In this document: one piece after another, positions 54,156 through 61,252 of the stretch
Numbering within the stretch: the first letter of the stretch is position 1
Layout: the number at the start of each line of letters is the position of its first letter
Source: an uncultured Thermoanaerobaculia bacterium
GTDB lineage: Bacteria; Acidobacteriota; Thermoanaerobaculia; Multivoradales; Multivoraceae
Direction of reading: 5' to 3'
NCBI GenBank assembly: GCA_951813015.1
Contig: CATOTG010000008.1
Coordinates: 546,742 to 610,741, forward strand
DNA: 64,000 nt
Notes under the pieces: model-generated
Database searches by the model: none
What the model was told of the DNA's origin: nothing
What the model saw: only the letters and a program-made list of their open reading frames with translations
Translations under genes and position numbers: made by a program

Positions 54156-55826
54156 TCAGTCCGTCGACACGGTCAGGCGGATTGCGGCGCCGACCCCGAT
54201 CTCGTCGCCGTCCGCCAGCCGGACCGGTTCGTCGACGCCGACTTCGTTCCCGTTCACCCAGGTGCCGTTCGTCGAATGGAGGTCCGCGACGAAGAGCGCT
54301 CCGTCTTCCACCGTGAGCCGGAAGTGTGTCCGGGACGCTTCCTGATGATCGATCACCGCATCCGCGCGGGCCGGACTTCGACCGACCACGACACCCTGCG
54401 GCGATCCCAGCAGCTCGGCCCCGACCTTGACGACGACGGCCCGGCCTTCCGTGTCGCGCCCTTCGAGCAGGCAGGAAAGGGGGGCGGGCACGATCGCCGC
54501 GGCGAGCTTTTCGTCGGATGTCCGGCGGGCGGCTTCCGAAGCCTGCAGCTCGCGCCGTCGGCGGCGCGCGAAACGCCACGCCAGGAGCAGCACGGCGAGC
54601 AGCACGAGGATGCCGGCCGCGAGAGCCGCGTACAGGACCCTGCGGCTCCGGTCGAGATCTTCCTCCAGGGCCTCGGCCCGCTCCTGCTGTTCCTCTGCCT
54701 GCTGGCGGGCCTCCGCGGCGCGCTCCTCCGCCTCCGCGGCCCGGGCCTGCGCTTCCCGGGCTCGAGCGTCAGCCTCCGCCGCCTCCTGCTCCCTGGCGGC
54801 CCGGGCGGCCTCCTTCTCAGCGGCTTCGGCCCGCAGCGCCTCGGCCTCCCTGCGCGCCTCGTCCCGCTCCGCCTGGGAGGCGCTCGCCTCGGTCTCGAGC
54901 ACGCGCGCGCGTTCCTCGGCGGCCGCGGCGCGCTCCTCTGCCTCTGCGGCGTCCTCCTCGGCCGCGACGGCGGCCGCCTGTCCCTCCAGGGCCTCCCTGC
55001 GCAGCCGGGCTTCCTGCGCCCGGGCGTCTGCCGTCCGGGCCTCCTGCTCCCGGGCCGCGAGGGCGGCTTCCTTTCCCGCCGCTTCGGCGGCCAGGGATTC
55101 GGCTTCCGCACGGGCCGCGTCGCGCTCGACCCTGGCGCGTCTTCCCAGGGTCTCCAGGACCTCGAGGCGTTCAGCGGCTGTCTCGGCCGCCGCGCGGGCC
55201 TGGTTCGCGTCCTGTTCGGCGGCGGCCACGGCTGCCCGGGCTGCCTGCGCCTCGCGGTCCCGCTGCGCGACGAGCCCGGCTGCCTCGGCGATCTGCTGGC
55301 GCAGGTCGAGGCTGATCTCGCTGGCGGAATCGGGCTGGCCGTCGGAGTCCGGCCGAGCCGCTGGGTCGCCCTGGTCGGTTGCGTCGGGCTGTGCCTCCGG
55401 GTTGGGCTGGGTCGTCGTGTCGGCTTGGACCGCTGGCTCGGCTTGGGCCGCTGGCTCGGCCTGGGGCGTTGTGTCGGCCTGGTCGGCTGTGTTGGCTTGG
55501 TCGGCTGTGTTGGCTTGGGTCGTTGCGTCGGGCCGGGTCGTTGCGTCGGGCCGGGTCGTTGTGTCGGGCCGGGTCGTTGTGTCGGGCTGGGTCGTTGTGT
55601 CGGGCTGGGTCGTTGTGTGGGGCCGGTCGGTTGTATCGGGTTGGGCCGCAATCGGGCTGCCCGCCAGGCACAGGACGAGCACGGCAGGTCCGAGGAGAGG
55701 CAATCGTCCGCGGTCGGCTGTTCCGCCGGTCACCCGCCGGTCGGACATTCCGCCCGTCACCGTGCCCCGTCGGCCGGCCATTCCGCCGGTCACCGTCACC
55801 CGCCGGCCGGCCGTTCCGCCCGTCAC
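54156..55826 (-). CDS. exported coiled-coil protein with membrane helix and C-terminal FHA domain
   Basis: The 556-residue protein has, in order: a repetitive N-terminus; a signal-like helix (LLGPAVLVLCLAGSPIAAQ); a low-complexity TTQPDTTTRPD repeat; a long Ala/Glu/Arg coiled coil (~190-400); a membrane helix (LYAALAAGILVLLAVLLLAW); and a FHA domain at the C-terminus (VVGRSPARADAVID, SRTHFRL, LHSTNGTWVNG). The FHA side is presumably cytoplasmic and binds phospho-Thr, while the coiled coil spans the periplasm. ATG 55826 overlaps the PP2C stop by 4 bp; a later Met (MSDRRVTGG) is an alternative start. Confidence 0.8.
   Translation of the reverse strand: MTGGTAGRRVTVTGGMAGRRGTVTGGMSDRRVTGGTADRGRLPLLGPAVLVLCLAGSPIAAQPDTTDRPHTTTQPDTTTQPDTTTRPDTTTRPDATTRPDATTQANTADQANTADQADTTPQAEPAAQAEPAVQADTTTQPNPEAQPDATDQGDPAARPDSDGQPDSASEISLDLRQQIAEAAGLVAQRDREAQAARAAVAAAEQDANQARAAAETAAERLEVLETLGRRARVERDAARAEAESLAAEAAGKEAALAAREQEARTADARAQEARLRREALEGQAAAVAAEEDAAEAEERAAAAEERARVLETEASASQAERDEARREAEALRAEAAEKEAARAAREQEAAEADARAREAQARAAEAEERAAEARQQAEEQQERAEALEEDLDRSRRVLYAALAAGILVLLAVLLLAWRFARRRRRELQASEAARRTSDEKLAAAIVPAPLSCLLEGRDTEGRAVVVKVGAELLGSPQGVVVGRSPARADAVIDHQEASRTHFRLTVEDGALFVADLHSTNGTWVNGNEVGVDEPVRLADGDEIGVGAAIRLTVSTD
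55519..55626 (-). repeat. 18-bp tandem repeat encoding TTRPDT/TTQPDT
   Basis: Six consecutive 18-bp units of type GTCGTTGCGTCGGGCCGG lie inside the coiled-coil FHA gene and encode a Thr/Pro/Asp hexapeptide. More degenerate copies extend on both sides (DQANTADQANTADQA). In-frame unit number changes would alter linker length only. Confidence 0.85.
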
Positions 55827-56980
55827 ACGCTTTCTCCCTGTTCCCCGGCGGCCGCCTCGACGATCGCGATCGTCGCATTGTCCTGGGTCGGCTTGCGCCG
55901 ATTCGCCACCGCCTCAAGCAGGGCATCCCGTATCGCCGCCGGACCGTCGGTTCGGTGGTCCGCGATGATGGCGGCGGTCTCCAGATCATCCAACGTGTCC
56001 ATGCCGTCGGTGACGGCCAGAACGAGGTCGCCCGGCATGAGCAGCTCGGGCATCGCCGAGGCGTCAATCCGGGCGATGTCCGATCCCACGAGCGCCGAGC
56101 GGAGTTGATGGGGACTCATGCTGTCCGCGGCCTCCGGGTCGACCTCGCGCAGGGCGGCGATCACCGGTCTCATCGAATGATCCTCATTCAGCTTCTTCAG
56201 CCGTCCGTCGCGATGGAGGAGGAGGGCCGAATCGCCGACACTGATCCACTCGAGTCCGTTGGAGGTCACCGCCGCCGCGACCAGGGTCGTTCCCATGCCC
56301 CGAAGTCCGGGATTCCCGGCTATCGCCTCGCCAAGCGCCCGGTTGGCCCGGTCGAGCGCTGCGCGCAGCCGGTCGGAAGGGCGGCCCTCGACGCCGTAGC
56401 CCTCCATGAACTCGCGCACCGCGAGTCGACTGGCCACATCGCCGGCGGCGTGGCCCCCCATCCCGTCGGCCACGATGACAGCCGGGTGGTGGCCTTCCGG
56501 GTCCAGAGTCACGCCGGCGATGAAGCCGAGATCGTCCTGCTGGGTCTCCCGCGTTCCGAGGAGCTGCCCCCCGGCGTGCCGCAGGGAACCGGCGAGCGCT
56601 TCGGCCTGGACCCCGGTCGATCCAGTGGTCACGGCCGCAGCCTCCGACGATCCGGCGGGTGTGGCCTCAACCCCGGTCGATCCGGCTGTTACGGCCTCGG
56701 TCTCCGACGATCCAGCGGGTACGGCCTCGGCCTCCGACGATCCGGCCGGGACGGGATCGCCGGTCGTCGTGCGGCGTCGGCGGGCCATGCGCCGACCAGC
56801 CAGCGCAGCGGCAGCGAGAAGAACGGCGAGAACCGCGAGGGCGGCGGAAATCAGCAACCCTTTCGGCCCCAGCGGATCGGACGCGCTCCTGATCGCTCTG
56901 CTCGCGCTGGACTGGCAACGCACAATGGCCCGAACGGGAAGCACGGCTTGAGAGGAGAGCCGGTCGCCCCGAGCGAGCAC
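55823..56980 (-). CDS. PP2C-type Ser/Thr phosphatase with membrane anchor
   Basis: The 385-residue frame contains all PP2C metal-site motifs: RETQQDDLGFI, VADGMGGHAAGDVASRLAV, GMGTTLVAA, VGDSALLLHRDG, VTDGMDTL and DNATIAIV. It should dephosphorylate targets of the kinase encoded upstream. A membrane helix (LLISAALAVLAVLLAAAALA) and an imperfect AGSSEAEAV / AGSTGVEAT repeat linker precede the phosphatase domain. The start is uncertain: GTG 56980 is the only ordinary one downstream of the in-frame stop at 57068, and a TTG right at the helix is possible. Confidence 0.87.
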   Translation of the reverse strand: MLARGDRLSSQAVLPVRAIVRCQSSASRAIRSASDPLGPKGLLISAALAVLAVLLAAAALAGRRMARRRRTTTGDPVPAGSSEAEAVPAGSSETEAVTAGSTGVEATPAGSSEAAAVTTGSTGVQAEALAGSLRHAGGQLLGTRETQQDDLGFIAGVTLDPEGHHPAVIVADGMGGHAAGDVASRLAVREFMEGYGVEGRPSDRLRAALDRANRALGEAIAGNPGLRGMGTTLVAAAVTSNGLEWISVGDSALLLHRDGRLKKLNEDHSMRPVIAALREVDPEAADSMSPHQLRSALVGSDIARIDASAMPELLMPGDLVLAVTDGMDTLDDLETAAIIADHRTDGPAAIRDALLEAVANRRKPTQDNATIAIVEAAAGEQGESV

Positions 56981-57284
56981 GCCTCGCAGTGGCTCTGGTC
57001 GGGCCGCAGCCCCAGGTCGAACGATTGCTCCCGCCAGAATTGGCCGTTGCGCGGGCGGTCAGCTGGCTCAGCCTTCGTGGATGGTTCCGAGCTCGCGTAC
57101 CGAAAGCGACCGCCTCGCTCGAGTCCGGGAAACCGCCCGGTGTCGGAACGGGCGCGCTCGAGTCCGGGAGACCGTCCGGTGTCGGAACGGGCGCGGCCTC
57201 GTCGACTCGGGCTGCATCGCCGCCACGTCGTAGCGGGCCAGGACCTCGGCGGCCGACCGCCGCGCCGCGGGGACCCTGGAACGA
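56981..57284. other. gene-poor gap containing a 39-bp direct repeat
   Basis: The 304 bp between the FHA and PP2C genes contain two adjacent 39-bp copies (57118 and 57157) of CTCGAGTCCGGGA.ACCG.CCGGTGTCGGAACGGGCGCG. The minus-strand frame RSAAEVLARYDVAAMQPES looks weakly protein-like but has no start and runs into the repeat. I call no gene here. Confidence 0.6.
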
Positions 57285-57923
57285 TCACTCCTCCGGCCAC
57301 GTGAAGTCGCCGCCGCAGAACGCGACGAAGCGCAACCGCGTTGCTCCGACGGTGATCGTCGCGCCGTGGGCCAGCTCCATCCGCTCTTCAATCGCCGTCT
57401 CGTCCAGGTAGGCGAGATTGGCGCCGCTCCCCGGGACGACGGAGAACACCCGGTGCCGGGGATCGTAGTTGACCCACAGGTGGCCTCTGCGCGAAATGCG
57501 CATGTCGCCGAAGGGCAGCGGAATGCGATTCCCGCTGCCTCGGCCCAGATCGTTGCGGCCAACGCCGACCCGCAGATCCCGACCGGTTCCGGGGCCTTCG
57601 ATCACGACGAGCCAGCCCGCGACCGGCCCGGAGTCCGTCGCGCCGCGCGTGGTCGGGATGGCGCCGGCGAGCTTCGTGGGCTCGTCGTCCGACCGTCTCG
57701 CAGGAACTGTCGCTGTCGTTCCCGGGCGCCGCACCACGGTTGGGGCGTCCAGTCCGGCGCCGACCCCGGTCCCCGACTCCTCGGCCCGGCCGCGGTTCGC
57801 GCGGTTCGCCATCGTGTCGGCGTCGGGTCGCTCGCCCTCGCGTTGCCCGGCAGAGTCGCCGCGCGGCATGACCAGCGTCGTCTCCTCGACGATCCGGCCA
57901 TCCGGAGTTCGGTATACAGGCAT
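57285..57923 (-). CDS. FHA-domain protein
   Basis: The 212-residue cytoplasmic protein starts MPVYRTPDGRIVEETTLVMP. It has a long disordered, Arg/Thr-rich middle that includes TVVRRPGTTATVP, a plausible phospho-Thr site, and a C-terminal FHA domain (DLRVGVGRNDLGRGSGNRIP, MRISRRGHLWV, GATITVGATRLRFV). It lacks the usual Ser-Asn-Gly pattern seen in the other FHA proteins here, so ligand binding may differ. ATG 57923 is used; the track ORF 57285-58637 is a chimera with the ExbB-like gene. It starts 11 bp after that gene. Confidence 0.82.
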   Translation of the reverse strand: MPVYRTPDGRIVEETTLVMPRGDSAGQREGERPDADTMANRANRGRAEESGTGVGAGLDAPTVVRRPGTTATVPARRSDDEPTKLAGAIPTTRGATDSGPVAGWLVVIEGPGTGRDLRVGVGRNDLGRGSGNRIPLPFGDMRISRRGHLWVNYDPRHRVFSVVPGSGANLAYLDETAIEERMELAHGATITVGATRLRFVAFCGGDFTWPEE

Positions 57924-57934
57924 CGTCGCGTCCT

Positions 57935-58795
57935 CTACCTGTCGTACAGTCGGTTGATCAGATTGTCGAGGCAGTACTGGCCGGCCCGGTTGAGGGCACC
58001 CTCTTCGCGGGCCTGCGTGATGCTCTGGACCAGGACGAGAGCTGCCGACTGTATCAACGCCAGCATCGTCGTGTAGAAGGCGACGCCCAGGTTCCGGGTG
58101 AGTTCCCCGAGCAGGGCCGGATCCTGGAAGTTGTCCGATGCGCCCGCCGCGTTCAGGGCGGCCGCGATCCCGACCACGGTGCCCACGAAGCCGATCGTCG
58201 GGATGACCCACACCAGGTAGCGGAGCAGGCTGTACCTTGCGTCGACCTCGTGCTGCATCAGGTCGAGCGAGGAGTTCAGCAGGGAATTCGCGCGGTCGGT
58301 CGACTTCGAACTCTGGAACTGCAGGACGCAGCGGGTGACGAGCCGCTGGAGAAAGAACTCCTCCTGTCCCCGCACCCGCGCCCGCACGGCGCCCAGGTCC
58401 TTGAGCCTGAGCATGGTCGCTTCGTCTTCGGGCAGCAGGCGCTTGTCGAGCTGGGCCCACTCGAGCCGGGTACGTCGATAGCGGACGGCGACCTCGCCCA
58501 GCGCGCCGAAGAAGATGAGCCACATCAGGTTCTGGATCGTGAAGGGGTAGGTGAAGACCGGCGAGTTGCGGTCCAGAAGGAAGGCCGCGGCGCGCCCCTC
58601 GGTGAACAGCAGGCTCAGGCCGCCGACGAAGCCGCACGCCGCGACCAGGGCCGCGCCCCAGGCGGCGAGGCGCGAACCGAGTTCCCCGGGCCCGCTCACG
58701 GCGACATCGGGAAGGGGCCCGTGCCCGTCGCTGTTCCCGGAGAGCGGTGGTCGCGATTGGCCGGTGCCGTTTGGATGCAGCGCGACCTTCGACAC
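57935..58795 (-). CDS. MotA/TolQ/ExbB-like proton channel protein
   Basis: The 286-residue protein has three to four membrane helices: LAAWGAALVAACGFVGGLSLL, FTIQNLMWLIFFGALGEVA, then the conserved pair VIPTIGFVGTVVGIAAAL and LGVAFYTTMLALIQSAAL. The last two are the signature of MotA/TolQ/ExbB subunits. The cytoplasmic loop is short, without the long tail of ZorA. A partner with an Asp-containing helix is needed for proton flow; the VWA protein at 53250 is the only candidate in the cluster. It lies between two FHA genes. Confidence 0.85.
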   Translation of the reverse strand: MSKVALHPNGTGQSRPPLSGNSDGHGPLPDVAVSGPGELGSRLAAWGAALVAACGFVGGLSLLFTEGRAAAFLLDRNSPVFTYPFTIQNLMWLIFFGALGEVAVRYRRTRLEWAQLDKRLLPEDEATMLRLKDLGAVRARVRGQEEFFLQRLVTRCVLQFQSSKSTDRANSLLNSSLDLMQHEVDARYSLLRYLVWVIPTIGFVGTVVGIAAALNAAGASDNFQDPALLGELTRNLGVAFYTTMLALIQSAALVLVQSITQAREEGALNRAGQYCLDNLINRLYDR

Positions 58796-58838
58796 GGGCT
58801 GCGAGCCCGCCCGAAAGCGCCGAGCGGCGCCAACGGCA

Positions 58839-59324
58839 TCAGTCTCCGACGACCTCGCCGGTCAGCGGGTTGCGCCGCACCCGCCCATGTGGAAGGTCGT
58901 CCTCCGGCGGCGCGGATGGTGACGCGGATGGCGTCGCGGGCGCCGGGAAGGTCGCGTTCCGGGTGCTTCCCCGGCCTCCGGCGCCGGCGCCGTCTCCCGG
59001 GCGTGCCGGGATCCGGCTCAACAGTTCCGCCGCCGTGAGCTCGGCCCTGCCGAACCGCAGACGATCGGAAGGGAGCACGGTGCGTTGGCCGATGCGCTCC
59101 CAGGCCCCGTCCGCATCGACCCAGGTCCCGTTGGCGCTCGAACGGTCCGCCAGGTGGAGGATTCCGCGATCCGCAACGATGAACTCGGCGTGCAGTCGTG
59201 AGACGCTCTCGTCCTGCAGCCGGATATCCGCCTTCCGGCTTCGTCCGATCGTCAGTAGCCGGTGTGTCACCGTTCTGGAACCCGTATCTCCGGCGCCGGC
59301 GCGGGAACCGCGGCCGCCCGGCAC
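58839..59324 (-). CDS. small FHA-domain protein
   Basis: The 161-residue frame has a typical FHA domain: LLTIGRSRKADIRLQDESVS, RLHAEFIVADRG, DRSSANGTWVDADG. The C-terminal tail is disordered and ends RRNPLTGEVVGD. All key phospho-Thr-binding residues (GR, S, H, NG) are visible. The real start could be GTG 59270 (VTHRLLTIGRSR) instead of ATG 59324, because the first 18 residues are Gly/Arg-rich and non-homologous. It starts 69 bp after the protease-FHA gene and ends 43 bp before the ExbB-like gene. Confidence 0.82.
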   Translation of the reverse strand: MPGGRGSRAGAGDTGSRTVTHRLLTIGRSRKADIRLQDESVSRLHAEFIVADRGILHLADRSSANGTWVDADGAWERIGQRTVLPSDRLRFGRAELTAAELLSRIPARPGDGAGAGGRGSTRNATFPAPATPSASPSAPPEDDLPHGRVRRNPLTGEVVGD

Positions 59325-59393
59325 ATTGTCTCAGATCGAACCGTTTCTCCGGTGAACGGAGCGTCGCGGCGAAGTCCGGCCGGCGCCATGCAC

Positions 59394-60974
59394 TCATCCG
59401 AGTTCCGCCACGCGCCAGCGTCCCGAGCCGGCCGCAATCTCGTCGCCGGCGCGAAGCTGCCTTGCCCGGTAGGGTGCCAGCCGCTCCCCGTTGACGAACG
59501 TGCCGTTCGTCGAGTTGAGGTCTTCCAGCCAGGTCCGCCGGCGGCCCATGCTGATGCGGAAGTGGCGCCGGGAAAGGCCTTCCAGGGCGAGCGGATGATC
59601 GACCAGATCCGGCAGTCGGCCGAAGCTGTGGCCGTGGGCTGCGCGCCGGAGTTGAGCCGCGTCAAGGCTCAGGTGCGGCGTGCCGCGGTGACCGGTCAGC
59701 CGAACGGAACCGCTCGGAACCCGGCCGTGGGCGCCATGGCCCGGCAACCCTGCGGATCGGGAGGCTGCAACCCCGTCGCCCGGCACAGCGGCGCTGCCCG
59801 GGCGCCTGGCGTGGCCGGCGCCTGCGTTGGCGTCGAGGCCGGCGTGGAACGAGTCCGAGTGCGGGCCGTTTGCGCTGGCCGCCCGCGGAGCGACGTGCTC
59901 CGAATCGTCGAAGGCGCGCCCGCCAGCGCCGGGCCTCGATCCGGCAGCGGCTCCTCCCCGACGTCGCCGGTTGGCGGTGCTTTCGCAGTCGTCGCCGGTT
60001 CCAGCCCGACCCGCAGTGGTTGCGCGGCCCCGGCGGCGGCGGGAACGCCAATAGAAGAGCAGGCCGCCAGCGACCGCAACCGGGGCAAGCAGCCCGATAA
60101 GCCAGAGATGACGGCTCGAAGCGCTTGGCGCGGCCGCGCGTGCCGTGCGCGGCGGTTGGCCTGCGGAGCCGCAGGTGCCGGCCGACTCGTACTCCACGCC
60201 CAGCCCATCGAGCGCCCGCGCCAGCTCCGAGGCGTCGAGAGCGAAGAAGATGCCCTGCGCCGCCGTGGCGCCGATTACGTTGCCCGAGGCGTCCCGGACT
60301 TCACTCAGGCCGCCCGCCGTGTTCACGCCGAGGACGCTGCCGCACGAGTCGAGCAGCGGGCCGCCGCTGCTGCCCGGACTGATCGCCGCCGTGTGCTGAA
60401 GAACCCGCGCCAGGCCGGCGCCAGGCCCTTGACCGGCACCGCCCGCCGATGACTGCGTGAGCGGCGCGCCCCATTGCGCGTCGAAAGGCGGCTTGCTCAG
60501 AATCCCGTCCGTCAACGTGCTCTGCACAACGTTGCCCGAGGCCCGGTCCGCCGAACCGGGGTAGCCCACGGCATAGACGTCCACGCCCCGCGCCGGCTCG
60601 GTCAAAACGAGCGCCAGACCGGATCGCCCGCGGTCGGGACCAGCCTTCAGCACGGCCAGATCGAGCCCCTCGTCGACCCAGCGAACAATGACCGGCAGCC
60701 AGCCCTGTTCGTCCGCCAGAACGATCGAGATCACCGACCCTGGCGGCAGGTCCCCGTCGGCGACCACGTGGTGGTTCGTCACCACATGCCGCTGGTCCAC
60801 GAAGAAGCCGGAACCCGTAGCCAGAATCTCGCCGCCAGCCGACTGCGCGACGACGCGCACGACCGCCCCATCGTAGCTGGCGGTGTCCGGGGCCGCTGCG
60901 GTCAGCGAGAAGGGAAGCGCAGCCAAGGCGGACCAGAGCAGAAGCCGGCTGAGTCGTTCTCGGCGTGAGCTCAT
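59394..60974 (-). CDS. trypsin-like serine protease fused to FHA domain
   Basis: From ATG 60974 the protein has 526 residues. It has a signal peptide (LLLWSALAALPFSLTAAAP) and an S1C/HtrA-like protease domain with catalytic His (VVTNHHVV, ~66), Asp (GLDLAVLKA, ~105) and Ser (SPGSSGGPLLD, ~202). A membrane helix follows (LWLIGLLAPVAVAGGLLFYW, ~290), then a disordered region and a C-terminal FHA domain (LEGLSRRHFRI, LEDLNSTNGTFVNG). The protease would be periplasmic and the FHA cytoplasmic, linking envelope proteolysis to phospho-Thr signalling. No PDZ domain is seen. Confidence 0.87.
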   Translation of the reverse strand: MSSRRERLSRLLLWSALAALPFSLTAAAPDTASYDGAVVRVVAQSAGGEILATGSGFFVDQRHVVTNHHVVADGDLPPGSVISIVLADEQGWLPVIVRWVDEGLDLAVLKAGPDRGRSGLALVLTEPARGVDVYAVGYPGSADRASGNVVQSTLTDGILSKPPFDAQWGAPLTQSSAGGAGQGPGAGLARVLQHTAAISPGSSGGPLLDSCGSVLGVNTAGGLSEVRDASGNVIGATAAQGIFFALDASELARALDGLGVEYESAGTCGSAGQPPRTARAAAPSASSRHLWLIGLLAPVAVAGGLLFYWRSRRRRGRATTAGRAGTGDDCESTANRRRRGGAAAGSRPGAGGRAFDDSEHVAPRAASANGPHSDSFHAGLDANAGAGHARRPGSAAVPGDGVAASRSAGLPGHGAHGRVPSGSVRLTGHRGTPHLSLDAAQLRRAAHGHSFGRLPDLVDHPLALEGLSRRHFRISMGRRRTWLEDLNSTNGTFVNGERLAPYRARQLRAGDEIAAGSGRWRVAELG

Positions 60975-61252
60975 CGTGAAAAACGCCCTGGAGAGCAGGC
61001 GGAAGACTGTCATCCAGTGGAAGTCGCGCAGGCCAATGGTCGCCGCGTCGCCGTCGTGCCGCAGTTCAGGACGTGTCGACGTTATGGCGACCTTCAACAC
61101 CCTCGCCGCTGCCCGCGACATTGAGAGCGCCGGCATGGACGGGCGGCAGGCCGCCGCCGTGGCGCGATGATAGGCGCTGCATGTTCGGGCGCGGCAGCCA
61201 CGAAGGTGGCCAACGAACCGGAACCCACCTCAAACCCCAGACCACCTCAGTG

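Noticed and set aside
53415-57304. 897-aa and 641-aa plus-strand ORFs with Leu/Gly/Arg repeats
   Set aside because: Antisense of the VWA, coiled-coil FHA and PP2C genes; the apparent repeats are the reverse reading of the 18-bp array.
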